Below are positions 1-7,913 of a DNA stretch of 23,097 bases, in pieces. A program made the translations under genes and the position numbers. This stretch comes from a virus. How positions within the stretch are numbered: the first letter of the stretch is position 1; each line of letters begins with the position of its first letter. The DNA is taken from the IMG/VR virus record IMGVR_UViG_3300009604_000095, positions 1-23,097 of that record; one strand, given 5' to 3'. The notes below the pieces were generated by a model that was given only the letters and a program-made list of their open reading frames with translations, was not told where the DNA came from and did not search any database.

Positions 1-614
1 AGCTTGAACTCACCCTGCGGGACCATCATGGTCTCGGTGAGCGGGGTGCCGAACTCGCTGGTCACCATCTCCCCAAACTGATCGAGCATCAACTCCTTCT
101 TCTCTTTGTAGATGACGTTGCCGTCGGAGTCCATCTTTGGCAGCCACGTCGGTGGGTCTGCCAGCATATCCCACATGGTGCCCATGAAGCCGATGCCACA
201 AGTGAACGTCCACGCCACCGCGTGCCTGGTCGCGTCCTTGTACTTCTTGTCGTAATAGAACCACTCGAGCAACCGCTCACAGGCTCTCGCCATGGCTTTG
301 GAGTCGCGCCCCACCCGTCCAAGGGACACCACTGGTGCTGGGGCTGACTGCAATACCGATGCGACCATCACTCGGAACGTCTGATAGAGGTAGTTGTGGG
401 TGACCTCGATGTGCTCCACTTCCTGCGGCCTGATGCGGGACATGTCGATGAGCTGCCCGTTCCGCATTACTTTGTTCTGGTCACCGTGGATAGCGTGCAG
501 CACCTCGAGCCAGCGCATATGGCGAGCCTGCATCCGCTCGCGACGAAGCTTGTACTGCTTGCGGATTTCAACCGCTAGCTCGTCGCCTTTCTTTCTCTTT
601 CCGTAAATGCTCAT
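1..614 (-). CDS. Phage portal protein, N-terminal part (runs off left edge)
   Basis: This is an open frame starting at ATG 614 and continuing past position 1; about 204 residues are visible. Portal proteins form the dodecameric ring at the capsid vertex through which DNA is packaged and ejected. The visible part has a basic N-terminus (MSIYGKRKKGDELAVEIRKQ), then a helical stretch with RPQEVEHIEVTHNYLYQTFR, a segment LQSAPAPVVSLGR, and GIGFMGTMWD. This layout is typical of portal proteins, where early helices precede a 'G.G.....WD' beta segment. It is the third gene after the large terminase on the same strand, the usual place for a portal. A weak SD (GGAT) lies upstream. The family call rests on pattern and context; the diagnostic middle of the protein is outside the window. 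Confidence 0.7.
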   Translation of the reverse strand, partial: MSIYGKRKKGDELAVEIRKQYKLRRERMQARHMRWLEVLHAIHGDQNKVMRNGQLIDMSRIRPQEVEHIEVTHNYLYQTFRVMVASVLQSAPAPVVSLGRVGRDSKAMARACERLLEWFYYDKKYKDATRHAVAWTFTCGIGFMGTMWDMLADPPTWLPKMDSDGNVIYKEKKELMLDQFGEMVTSEFGTPLTETMMVPQGEFK

Positions 615-626
615 CGTTTACCCATC

Positions 627-2168
627 CTACAGGTTCGCGGCACCAATGGCACGTGTAAGCATTGCCCGCAGACCACTCTGTTGGCTCGGCGTGAGAAACA
701 CCATATTCTCTGGACGGAGAGCGAACTCAAGGTGCTGAATCGCCGCAGCAGGCTTATTGCTCATCACTTGCGCCATTCCGGCCATGCGGGATGCCTGCAC
801 CCTGTCCTCCAGCGAACCGCTACCGCTGGCGACATCCTCCATCAGCCTGGCTGCCCCAGCGTAGTCTTCGCCCGCATAAAGCTTCTGCGCAGCAGGGAAA
901 GCCTCTTCATAACTCGCCTGATGCTCAGTCACACCGCTTCTTTCCATCTGATCCATGAGCATGACGGACTCCCTGGGGCGAGTCTGTGCTGGCACGTCAG
1001 TCTGTCCCACCCTCGGCGCATCCTCGATCATCTGTTCTATCGATCTGCGCTCCAGGCCCAGTGGGGTCCCTAGCGCCGTGAGTCCAGCTTCGGCTGACCT
1101 CTGGAGTCGGGGTGTCGGGAGTATGCGCTCGGTGGCTGGAACGGGGGCGAACTCAAGGGACTCGCGCCCGCGGCGAACCGCAGGGAAGCCCTGTTCCATC
1201 CCAAGACGCTCGTTGATTTGAGCCCGAGCAAGCTCTTTTGCAGCGGCTGCCTGGGCTGCCTGGTTCGCCAGTTCTGTGCGCGCCGCAATCTGCCATGCGA
1301 GGCCAGGGTCTTCGATCCACGTCTCCTCGAGGCTGGGTGGAGCCGCTACTGCGGCGGGTGCAAACCCACCAGTGGCAGGCCCAGATCCCCCGCGATACGG
1401 ACCCTCTGTGATGGCAACGGTTGACGGTGTCCCTGCCGCTGCCTGGGCTGCCGTCGCCGGCATCTCGTAGAACCCCTTGCCCTGCTCGAAGATGCCGGCG
1501 AGGTTCACGTCAGACAGGCGTGATTTGGGCTGGCCTGTCACTGCCACCGATGGATCCACTGGGAGTTGATCGGAGAACCTCTTGGCGAGGGCAATCTGTT
1601 CGGAGAAGCTAGTCCCTTCGGGGAGTTGCGCTTCTAGGAACCCAGCCTGAGTTCCAGTTGTGCCGGCTGGGGGGGATGTCGGTGCCGTCAGTCCACTCAT
1701 CACTGCTGACGTTGCCAGGTTTGTCAGTCCTGACGTCACCAGTCCCGGCACTGGGCTCCCCGGCTCCGGGGTCTGCGGCTGGTTTGGTGCGTACTTTCTC
1801 TTCCATACGTTTAGCTCCTCTACGGCTCCCTTCTCTTCTGCGTGCTTCTGTCCCCCGCCGACCAATCCGCCAAGCAGGCTCGCTCCTGCGGCTGCCCCTA
1901 GCGGGTTGCCGCCGGTCACTGCGAAGCCTGTCACGCCTCCTAACAGAGACGCTAGCCCACCGAATATCGTGCTCGCCAAGCCGCTCGATGGCTCTGGTGG
2001 GGGTGGCGTTAGCGATACCCTCCTCTGCGCGCCTTCCATGAGTGAGGTTTGCGGCCCGATCCGTCCAGCTTGGCGCCGCGCCGCCTGGAGACGCAACTGC
2101 ATCAGCGGGTCTTGACTCTGGTACTGCAGATCCTCGTCTGTCAGCAGCGGATTTGGCCCCAAGACCAT
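627..2168 (-). CDS. Gly/Ala/Pro-rich phage protein, possible internal virion or head-associated protein
   Basis: This is a 513-residue protein between terminase and portal. The start at ATG 2168 is supported by GAGG nine bases upstream. Residues about 62-107 are a Gly/Ala-rich hydrophobic stretch (GLASTIFGGLASLLGGVTGF and following) that could insert in a membrane or pack as glycine-zipper helices. A long Pro/Ala/Thr-rich middle follows. The last 95 residues are helical and resemble TPR-like pairs (YAGEDYAGAARLMEDV, then NKPAAAIQHLEFAL). Glycine-zipper hydrophobic segments are common in DNA-ejection proteins and in tape-measure-like proteins. I do not recognise the family, so a role in the virion is inferred only from its place between terminase and portal. 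Confidence 0.75.
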   Translation of the reverse strand: MVLGPNPLLTDEDLQYQSQDPLMQLRLQAARRQAGRIGPQTSLMEGAQRRVSLTPPPPEPSSGLASTIFGGLASLLGGVTGFAVTGGNPLGAAAGASLLGGLVGGGQKHAEEKGAVEELNVWKRKYAPNQPQTPEPGSPVPGLVTSGLTNLATSAVMSGLTAPTSPPAGTTGTQAGFLEAQLPEGTSFSEQIALAKRFSDQLPVDPSVAVTGQPKSRLSDVNLAGIFEQGKGFYEMPATAAQAAAGTPSTVAITEGPYRGGSGPATGGFAPAAVAAPPSLEETWIEDPGLAWQIAARTELANQAAQAAAAKELARAQINERLGMEQGFPAVRRGRESLEFAPVPATERILPTPRLQRSAEAGLTALGTPLGLERRSIEQMIEDAPRVGQTDVPAQTRPRESVMLMDQMERSGVTEHQASYEEAFPAAQKLYAGEDYAGAARLMEDVASGSGSLEDRVQASRMAGMAQVMSNKPAAAIQHLEFALRPENMVFLTPSQQSGLRAMLTRAIGAANL

Positions 2169-2178
2169 CGGTCAATCC

Positions 2179-4080
2179 TCACATGTAGTAGAACTCGAGG
2201 TCGTGACTCTCGCTGTCGAACAGTTCCAGATCATCCGGCACACGGGTTCCAGCGCGGCTCCACCCAACTTGCCTCTCTTCGGCGGGCTTTGCAAGGCCTA
2301 TCGTGACCTGCCCGTCCACGAATTGGGCTATCATTGCGCTGAACAGGAGGTCATCGTGTGAGCCTGGCAGATGGTCTGCCCGCCCCTTCCTCCTGTCCAT
2401 CACAAACGTCATAGCCTCCTCGAGTATTGCCTGCACCGGGCACTCGATGGAGTCGGTCTCGATTGCGATGTCGAACCTGTCGATGATGAGGTTTCTGGAC
2501 TTCTGGTCCGTGTTGAATCCAGGGGAGTCCGTCCACCGCTGCGTTGCTGTCGAGTAGCGCTGTGTGAAGTACGTCTTTGGGTATCCGCTCTGGATGAGCA
2601 TGTGTGTCGTGAGCAACCCTGGTCCGTTTGACTCTGGCGCGAGCCAGGCGCAGTTGTAGAACCAACCAGCCTTGACCATGTATTCCGCCAGTTTGTCGGC
2701 TTTCATCTTGGAGTCTCGAGCATAGGCAACGAAGCGCTTCTCGGTCCTGTCGAAGATTGCGAGAGCTGTCCTGTCCTGCCCGATGCCATGTCCAGCATCA
2801 GCACCGATGACGTACTCGTGGTCCTCTCTCGGCAAGTCAACAACGTGGAGCCAACCCCGCGATGACTCTCTGAACTTGAGCTCTGGCGCCTCCCAGGCTG
2901 CCTCCTTCCATGCCCAGTCGTCAGGACACTCTACCATCCCTTGGGATGGTCTTGGGCACATGTCGATCCACGCCTTCAACTTGGAGTTGTCGAAGCGGGG
3001 CGTACCTGTGGAGCGGAAAGCCTCCTCCGGGTTCGACGGATACTCCGCACAAAACGCATCGGCTGACCGGGTCTTGAACTTGATGCAGTAGCGGCGCCAC
3101 AGTATCTGGTCCCAATCAATGTTGTGTTTTCGCAGGAGCCCCAGCTCAGCCTCGTCCAGGCTCAATCTCGCCGACAGCTTCTCCACCTTCGGCATGTCAT
3201 CGATGAGCAGGTAGCCACGGATGTCCTCGACAATCTGCATGTCCTCGAGTTTTGGCTCGTACTCTGGGCGGTTTCTTGCGATGAACGAGGCCCGGTACTC
3301 CGGGTGGTCGAAGAACGGGATGAAGATGGGGGTGTAGCCATCCACGTTGCCAGAGGTGGCTCGCTGCCACTCCTCGTAGAAGAGTCCGCTGGCGCCGTTC
3401 GCTGTGGACTCGATGGCGACCATGGTGCCTGGCTCGTCTGGGACAGCCTGGGCAAACCCCACGAAGGTGGCGTCACCACTGGGCCAGAATGCCACTTCGC
3501 TGGCGTGGAGCAGGTCGATGCGGTCGCCGCGCCCCACGCCGGCTGCCTTCTGATTTGCAGATACCCTTCTGCCACCGGAACTCGCAGCGCGCACAGTGAT
3601 GGATGACTTGAGCCCCGGGCTGCCCTTGCGGCTCTCCGAGTCTGGGTTCTCGAAGAGCAGCTCTTTGCGATTGGAGAGGCGAACCATCGGTCGCACGATG
3701 TCATCGAGCCCGTCGTAGAAGGTGCGATGCATTCGGAAGAGCACGTCAGACGTGTCTGTGTCGTGCGCCACGATATAGCCGCGCCGGTTCTCGTTGAAGA
3801 TTGCTGCGTGGAAGATGTTGGCTGCAATCAGGGTGGAGACCCTGTGACGCCTGGATTTCAAGATGATGAGCCGGCTCGGTCTTCCGGTAGCGAGGTCTGA
3901 ATCAATCTGAGTCTGGATTCTCTGTTGTGCTGGATAGAGTTGTCCGAATCGGACCAACCTTGACGCCTCCGACACCACCCACAGGTGTCCCGCAAAGAAG
4001 TACGCTCTGTCCAGCGCGCACCTCGCCAGATGCGCGTGAAGTTCCTGAGTGTAGGACTCGTCCTGTTGCCTCAACGCCAT
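2179..4080 (-). CDS. terL: Terminase large subunit
   Basis: This 633-residue protein is the ATPase/nuclease motor that cuts concatemers and pumps DNA into the prohead. I chose ATG 4080 because CGGGAGGC sits about 11 bases upstream and the 57 codons before it (to 4251) look like out-of-frame sequence of the preceding gene. Visible parts are: the adenine-binding region with LYPAQQRIQ; a Walker A-like KSRRHRVST at residues 75-83; Walker B RIDLLHASEVAFW at about 187-199; IESTANG; and EYPSNPEEAFRSTG before the nuclease. The RNase H-like nuclease has GADAGHGIGQDRTA near 428, PESNGPG near 483 and SHDDLLFS near 575. The P-loop has Arg where relatives usually have Gly (K.RQ.G.ST). Its first 59 codons overlap the upstream gene in another frame. 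Confidence 0.95.
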   Translation of the reverse strand: MALRQQDESYTQELHAHLARCALDRAYFFAGHLWVVSEASRLVRFGQLYPAQQRIQTQIDSDLATGRPSRLIILKSRRHRVSTLIAANIFHAAIFNENRRGYIVAHDTDTSDVLFRMHRTFYDGLDDIVRPMVRLSNRKELLFENPDSESRKGSPGLKSSITVRAASSGGRRVSANQKAAGVGRGDRIDLLHASEVAFWPSGDATFVGFAQAVPDEPGTMVAIESTANGASGLFYEEWQRATSGNVDGYTPIFIPFFDHPEYRASFIARNRPEYEPKLEDMQIVEDIRGYLLIDDMPKVEKLSARLSLDEAELGLLRKHNIDWDQILWRRYCIKFKTRSADAFCAEYPSNPEEAFRSTGTPRFDNSKLKAWIDMCPRPSQGMVECPDDWAWKEAAWEAPELKFRESSRGWLHVVDLPREDHEYVIGADAGHGIGQDRTALAIFDRTEKRFVAYARDSKMKADKLAEYMVKAGWFYNCAWLAPESNGPGLLTTHMLIQSGYPKTYFTQRYSTATQRWTDSPGFNTDQKSRNLIIDRFDIAIETDSIECPVQAILEEAMTFVMDRRKGRADHLPGSHDDLLFSAMIAQFVDGQVTIGLAKPAEERQVGWSRAGTRVPDDLELFDSESHDLEFYYM

Positions 4081-4444
4081 GTGTTGCTGCCTCCCGTAGC
4101 TTGCGGAGCGCATTCTCGACGTTGTAGGCGTTGGGGTCAAACCGTTGGATGTCACGGTCGAGCCCGAGCGCCTTGGTGGCGTTGAGCAGCGCGCCTGACC
4201 GCGCTCTAACGTCTTTGTCAGGGATGCGCGGGTCCATAGCGAGTCTAACACACTCCTTGGCTATCCATAGGCGAACCGGGTCACCCGTCCTCGCCTCGCT
4301 ATACATAATGGCTTCATCAAAACCATTCATCTTCTCGTGGATGAACATGTCCACCGATGCCTCGTCCCCATCCCGCAAGTGGGCAGGCAGCATCGACATC
4401 GGCAGGTCACGCTCTTTGTCATCTGAATCGCGACGTCTTCCCAT
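3902..4444 (-). CDS. Small phage protein upstream of terminase (possible small terminase subunit position)
   Basis: This is a 180-residue frame starting at ATG 4444 with AGGAG seven bases upstream. The first 120 or so residues look like a genuine protein: a charged N-terminus (GRRRDSDDKERD), DGDEASVDMFIHEKMNGFDEAIMYSE, WIAKECVRLAMDPRIPDKDVRARSGALLNATKALGL and FDPNAYNVENALRKLREAA. These are mostly helical. The last 59 residues overlap the start of the large terminase in a different frame and are Gly/Ser/Thr-rich without clear structure. The gene directly before terL is often the small terminase subunit, which recognises DNA, but I see no unambiguous HTH, so that role is only a positional guess. 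The long overlap may mean the tail is read-through of the terminase ribosome-binding region. Confidence 0.7.
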   Translation of the reverse strand: MGRRRDSDDKERDLPMSMLPAHLRDGDEASVDMFIHEKMNGFDEAIMYSEARTGDPVRLWIAKECVRLAMDPRIPDKDVRARSGALLNATKALGLDRDIQRFDPNAYNVENALRKLREAATHGVEATGRVLHSGTSRASGEVRAGQSVLLCGTPVGGVGGVKVGPIRTTLSSTTENPDSD

Positions 4445-4453
4445 GGTCAGCTC

Positions 4454-4726
4454 CTAGAACGGGATACCGTCATCCGGCGCCCGCGGTGGTGCGCTGTGTC
4501 CGACAGCCGTTGTCGTGCGCGGCTCAAGCTCGAAGAGACCCTTCTGCCCACCGATCCACTCCGTGATGAGCAACTCGCCAACCTCTCCCACAGCCAACAG
4601 GTTGTCACATTGGCTCTTCGGCATCCAGTGGTCAGTGCCGTCAATGGTGACCAGCAGAGCCTTCTCCGTTACAATCTTCACCTCTTCGACCTGCACAGGC
4701 CGGAACGTCTTCACGAAATCACCCAT
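4454..4726 (-). CDS. Small protein of replication operon with SSB-like acidic C-terminal tail
   Basis: This 90-residue protein starts at ATG 4726, which shares its A with the TAA stop of the preceding DnaC-like gene (TAATG), so translation is probably coupled. The core VKIVTEKALLVTIDGTDHWMPKSQC resembles a short conserved phage domain with the pattern 'ETEKA.L..I.G...W.PKSQ', predicted to be beta-rich. A disordered Arg/Pro/Thr linker follows, and the protein ends PDDGIPF. That ending closely resembles the acidic, aromatic SSB C-terminal peptide (DDDIPF) used to recruit replication and repair partners. The protein is too short for a canonical SSB, but it could be an SSB-like accessory or a mimic of the SSB tail. 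Being last in the replication/recombination operon fits this. Confidence 0.8.
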   Translation of the reverse strand: MGDFVKTFRPVQVEEVKIVTEKALLVTIDGTDHWMPKSQCDNLLAVGEVGELLITEWIGGQKGLFELEPRTTTAVGHSAPPRAPDDGIPF

Positions 4727-5553
4727 TATTCTCTCCTCCAGTCGTCGCCCAAAAGTTCAATCACATTGCCCCCGGTGAGTCCCATGATGCGGGACCATAC
4801 CCGTGATCCACGGGTCTCACAAACCTGCTCTTCTCGCTGATTGCTGGTCACGATGACCGGCAGGCCTGCGTCATAGCGCCACATGATGACCTGCTCGAGG
4901 ATGTCCACCGCTCCCGGGGTGCTCCTCCTCGCCTGTCCCAAATCATCCAGCAGCACCCAGTCCACGCTGCGCGCCCGCTCAATCACAGCCCGCCCCCAGT
5001 CACGCTCCACAACTTCCTTGGAGTGAGTCATCCTCCACGCATCGAAGAGCACTTGCTCCTGCAGGTACATGCACCGCTTGCCGTGGAGCCTGACGAGTGC
5101 GTTGAGAGCGTGGAGCGCGAGGAAGGTCTTGCCGGTCCCCACAGGTCCGAGCAGGACGACTCCGCGGCGCACGTTGGCGTTGGCGAAGGTCTTCCTGAGT
5201 GCATCCATGGCAGCGGCGTTGGTCTTTGTTCTGGTGGGCTTGGTGGACATGGTCTCCACCAGGCTGTCCTTGATTTGCCGAGCCATGTCTCTGTCTGGCG
5301 AGAGCACGCCAAACGCTCCGTGGAGCAGCAGCGCCAGCTCACAGTCCCTGCAGGGCTCCACGTAGGAGTAAGCCTGCCCATTAGAAGGGGAAACCCTCTG
5401 TGAAATCTTCTGCTTGCCGGTGCAGGCCTCTCCTCCTGGCAGTACGCTTGGGCAGGGGATCTCCTCCACTTCCTCTGTCGGATTCCCCATATCCGACAGT
5501 TTGATTCCCGGGTTGTTTTCTTCTATTTGTTTCAATATTTCGTGCAGCAGCAA
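4726..5553 (-). CDS. dnaC-like: DnaC-like helicase loader (AAA+ ATPase)
   Basis: This protein of about 275 residues probably loads the replicative helicase at the phage origin. The motifs, numbered from the chosen start, are Walker A GPVGTGKT (136-143), Walker B VLLDDL (200-205), sensor 1 VIVTSN (ending at 238), and an arginine-finger region GSRVWSRI near 250. Four cysteines at about 34, 44, 68 and 71 (CPSVLPGGEAC and PCRDCE) form a possible zinc-binding N-terminal module. The start is uncertain. I prefer TTG 5553 because GGAGGG lies six bases upstream. An upstream TTG at 5592 has no clear SD, and ATG 5490 has none either. The 5' end overlaps the preceding gene by 173 bases in another frame. 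Confidence 0.88.
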   Translation of the reverse strand: MLLHEILKQIEENNPGIKLSDMGNPTEEVEEIPCPSVLPGGEACTGKQKISQRVSPSNGQAYSYVEPCRDCELALLLHGAFGVLSPDRDMARQIKDSLVETMSTKPTRTKTNAAAMDALRKTFANANVRRGVVLLGPVGTGKTFLALHALNALVRLHGKRCMYLQEQVLFDAWRMTHSKEVVERDWGRAVIERARSVDWVLLDDLGQARRSTPGAVDILEQVIMWRYDAGLPVIVTSNQREEQVCETRGSRVWSRIMGLTGGNVIELLGDDWRRE

Positions 5554-5950
5554 TGATATCCCTCCGTTCGTGTAGTTCCAGCCCACCCTCAATCTGCACG
5601 CAATTCTTCAGCAGCGTAGCCAGCTCGTGGCGTGCTGGTATCCCGTGCCTCCAGGGGTCTTCGGCGTACCCACTGAGGGCAGCCTTGAGTTCCTCCGGTG
5701 TCCAGCGTGAGAGCGCAATCTTGATGACCCGGTCCCGCCTGTCGTTTGCTCGGAAGCGGCTGCGCTTCTTGTCGAACAAATTGAACCAGTGGGTGTAGAC
5801 TTCCCTGCGTATTTCAAACTTGTATTTGCACTTGGAGCCTTCGTCATCAATCGCGGAGAGGAGGAAGGCAACGTCATCTTGCGCTTCCCCAAACTCTCCG
5901 CGACCGAGCCGAGCCCGAATTTCATCCAGCCTCTGCTCGTTTACGCTCAT
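5381..5950 (-). CDS. Phage replication/primosome protein (gpO/DnaD-like C-terminal domain)
   Basis: This 189-residue protein starts at ATG 5950, overlapping the recT stop in ATGA. Residues about 50-140 carry the pattern of phage replication-initiator C-terminal domains: VYTHWFNLFDKKRSRFRAND, then RRDRVIKIALSRWTPEELKAALSGYAEDPWRHG, and a following LLKNCVQIEGGLELHER. In such proteins this domain binds the helicase-loader complex. The usual N-terminal winged helix for origin binding is not apparent; the first 40 residues are short and acidic. It lies directly upstream of the DnaC-like gene, as gpO and gpP-type pairs do. The C-terminus is basic and then ends EDFTEGFPF, an acidic/aromatic tail resembling the SSB C-terminal peptide. 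The assignment is by pattern, without a search. Confidence 0.78.
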   Translation of the reverse strand: MSVNEQRLDEIRARLGRGEFGEAQDDVAFLLSAIDDEGSKCKYKFEIRREVYTHWFNLFDKKRSRFRANDRRDRVIKIALSRWTPEELKAALSGYAEDPWRHGIPARHELATLLKNCVQIEGGLELHERRDIIAAARNIETNRRKQPGNQTVGYGESDRGSGGDPLPKRTARRRGLHRQAEDFTEGFPF

Positions 5951-6846
5951 TGCGCTGACCCCTCCCGTGCCTCGCGCTCCATCGCCTCGAACTCAATCGC
6001 CTCTTGCTCTTCGATGGAGAGGCCAGACGGGCTGGCCTGCTTCTCCTCCACCGCAGGCGCTGCAGCCACAGCCTTCTTGCGGCGGGTCCGCTTGGGCTTG
6101 ACATCCTCGAAGAAGACCGGCGCCTCTGACGGGTCCGTCATGGCTGTGTTGTCCGCGGAAGCAGCCATGAGGGCAGACTCCACAGCCTTCTCTCCCATCG
6201 GGTCGAGTGGCAGCCGCTTCATCAGCCGTTTGATAGCAGCCTTGGAGAACATCTCCTCCGGCCACTTGTTGTAGGGGCTGGAGGGGTCTGACTTCTTGTA
6301 CCCCGGGCTGGAGTTGCGGATGCGAAACAGCGTGTCTTGGTCAACGATGTTGACGTGGACCGTGTTGTCAGTCATCTCTGCTATGGCGTAGGCGCCCACC
6401 ACATCTCCGCGACCCATCAGCGCTTTCTTGACTCTGACGAAGTCGCCACCGTCACCGGCACCCTCGCTGTACTCAAAGTCGTCGTTCTCGCAGAAGACAC
6501 CCCACTTGACCCGCTTGAAGAGCCCGGTGCGGTAGAGCACCTTGGCGATACCAGGGGCACCGAGGACGAACACTGCATTGTTCTTGAACGGGATGAGGCT
6601 GCAGTCCCCGCGGCGAAAGCTGAGTCTGAACCTGGCAGCGTTCATGGCACCCAGCAGTAGTGACTTGGGGTCACAGGCTGCGAGGCGTGGGTTCTCGTGG
6701 ATGAGGAGTTCCGTCTCGAAGGCGAGCTGTTGGAGGTAGTGCTCCTTGTCTCGCACATGGTCGGGCACCACAGCGAGGAACTTCTCTCTGCGAGACGCGA
6801 TTGCCATCTCCATCGACCGTCGGTTTGATGTGTTGTGAACTGTCAT
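5947..6846 (-). CDS. recT: RecT-family single-strand annealing protein
   Basis: This protein of about 299 residues anneals complementary single strands in phage recombination and works with the exonuclease encoded just upstream. RecT hallmarks are ENPRLAACDPKSLLLGAMNAARFRL, GDCSLIPFKNNAVFVLGAPGIAKVLYRTG, GAYAIAEM, and YNKWPEEMFSKAAIKRLMKRLPL. The C-terminal 70 residues are a basic then acidic linker (KPKRTRRKK, later SIEEQEAIEFEAMEREAR), probably a flexible partner-binding tail. Two ATGs compete. ATG 6852 overlaps the upstream stop (ATGA) but sits only one base from the SD AGGAG, whereas ATG 6846 lies seven bases from it and is the better start. Confidence 0.95.
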   Translation of the reverse strand: MTVHNTSNRRSMEMAIASRREKFLAVVPDHVRDKEHYLQQLAFETELLIHENPRLAACDPKSLLLGAMNAARFRLSFRRGDCSLIPFKNNAVFVLGAPGIAKVLYRTGLFKRVKWGVFCENDDFEYSEGAGDGGDFVRVKKALMGRGDVVGAYAIAEMTDNTVHVNIVDQDTLFRIRNSSPGYKKSDPSSPYNKWPEEMFSKAAIKRLMKRLPLDPMGEKAVESALMAASADNTAMTDPSEAPVFFEDVKPKRTRRKKAVAAAPAVEEKQASPSGLSIEEQEAIEFEAMEREAREGSAQ

Positions 6847-6848
6847 TG

Positions 6849-7913
6849 TCATGCTCCTTTGACTCTTGTCACCTTGATGGCTCCCCGGAATGGTTTGCCA
6901 GTTTTGTAGTACTCATCGAGGTCGAGGCCAGGGTTGGCCGCAGCCAGCAGCTTTGAATCGAACGTCCTCCTCCCGTTGTTTTGCGGCCATGACAGTCGGA
7001 ACATCCCCGTGCTGCCTTTGACCGCGTCTCCCATGTAGATTCCGATTCTGCTCTTGAGGTCATTGACCCGTGACTGGGCTGCCTTGAGGTCTGCGACAGC
7101 CTCTTCCATCTCCAGGCAGTGGGCATCCACTTCGGAGTCGATCTCTGCCTCTTCCATGTCCCGGTCTCCGGGGAAGAGCTGTCCCACGGCCTTGAAGGTC
7201 TTGGGGTCACCGTCACAGGAGTCGAGGTAGAAGAGCCGGTCCTCTGCGTTCGCATCGCTACCCACCAGCTTCCAGGCCCGCGCTGCCCGCTCGACAGCGT
7301 CTGCGAACCACTCGTCGTCACGCATGATGGTGCGGACTTGCAGGTTGAACTTGTCCATGGACGGAACGCAGCCCACGAGGTAGCCGTGGTCAAACTGGAA
7401 CTTGTCTTCGCACCAGCTCGTCATAATGCCGAGATACCATTGGAGTTGTGCCCACGCCCAGATGGGGAACCCACCGTCCTTCCAGTGCTTTGCCGCAAAG
7501 GGGCTCGTCACGTTCTTGTACTCGATCACTGTGAACCCGTGGTTGTCATATGCCACTTCGTCGGCGTTGGCGAGCACGAAGGGGTGGTCCTTGTGTCGCA
7601 CGGTGCCCAGGCGTTTCGGCATGGGCTTGAACTCGGGGCGTTGCTCGTAGCACACGTCGCGGATCATGCTCTCCATGTGGCTGCCGGCGCGCATGAGCAG
7701 GTTGGCCTCGTCGGGCTCAATCTCGCCCCGCTTTTCACCGAGCACGGTCAGCGGTTTGCGCCAGGGGTTCATCCCCATCAGCGCCCCGATGTCCGAGCCA
7801 CCGATGCCCTGGTTGCGAGCCTCCAGCCACTCCCCCCTTGGTGCTCCGTCTGGCAGCACCTCACCCTGTGCGAGTGCGTTATACATGGCGAGTACGTTTT
7901 CTTGCTCAGTCAT
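6849..7913 (-). CDS. YqaJ/lambda-exonuclease-like recombination nuclease
   Basis: This 354-residue protein is a 5'-3' dsDNA exonuclease of the YqaJ viral recombinase type, which makes the single strands used by RecT. Motifs are: QGIGGSDIGALMGMNPW (residues about 36-51); RAGSHMESMIRD with the conserved Glu near 81; LANADEVAYD with the metal-binding Asp near 118; VIEYKNV supplying the catalytic Glu131/Lys133; and WAWAQLQWYLGIM with the Gln of the PD-(D/E)XK family near 156-158. The C-terminal half is helical (SEVDAHCLEMEEAVADLKAA is a probable coiled coil). Start ATG 7913 has GGAG seven bases upstream and overlaps the HTH gene by eight bases. All catalytic residues I can identify are present. 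Confidence 0.94.
   Translation of the reverse strand: MTEQENVLAMYNALAQGEVLPDGAPRGEWLEARNQGIGGSDIGALMGMNPWRKPLTVLGEKRGEIEPDEANLLMRAGSHMESMIRDVCYEQRPEFKPMPKRLGTVRHKDHPFVLANADEVAYDNHGFTVIEYKNVTSPFAAKHWKDGGFPIWAWAQLQWYLGIMTSWCEDKFQFDHGYLVGCVPSMDKFNLQVRTIMRDDEWFADAVERAARAWKLVGSDANAEDRLFYLDSCDGDPKTFKAVGQLFPGDRDMEEAEIDSEVDAHCLEMEEAVADLKAAQSRVNDLKSRIGIYMGDAVKGSTGMFRLSWPQNNGRRTFDSKLLAAANPGLDLDEYYKTGKPFRGAIKVTRVKGA

Noticed and set aside
6969-6983. A further match to CAACGGGAG on the minus strand
   Set aside because: It lies inside the YqaJ gene, encoding part of the NNGRR segment, and has G instead of the final A; it does not precede a start codon, so it is coincidence.
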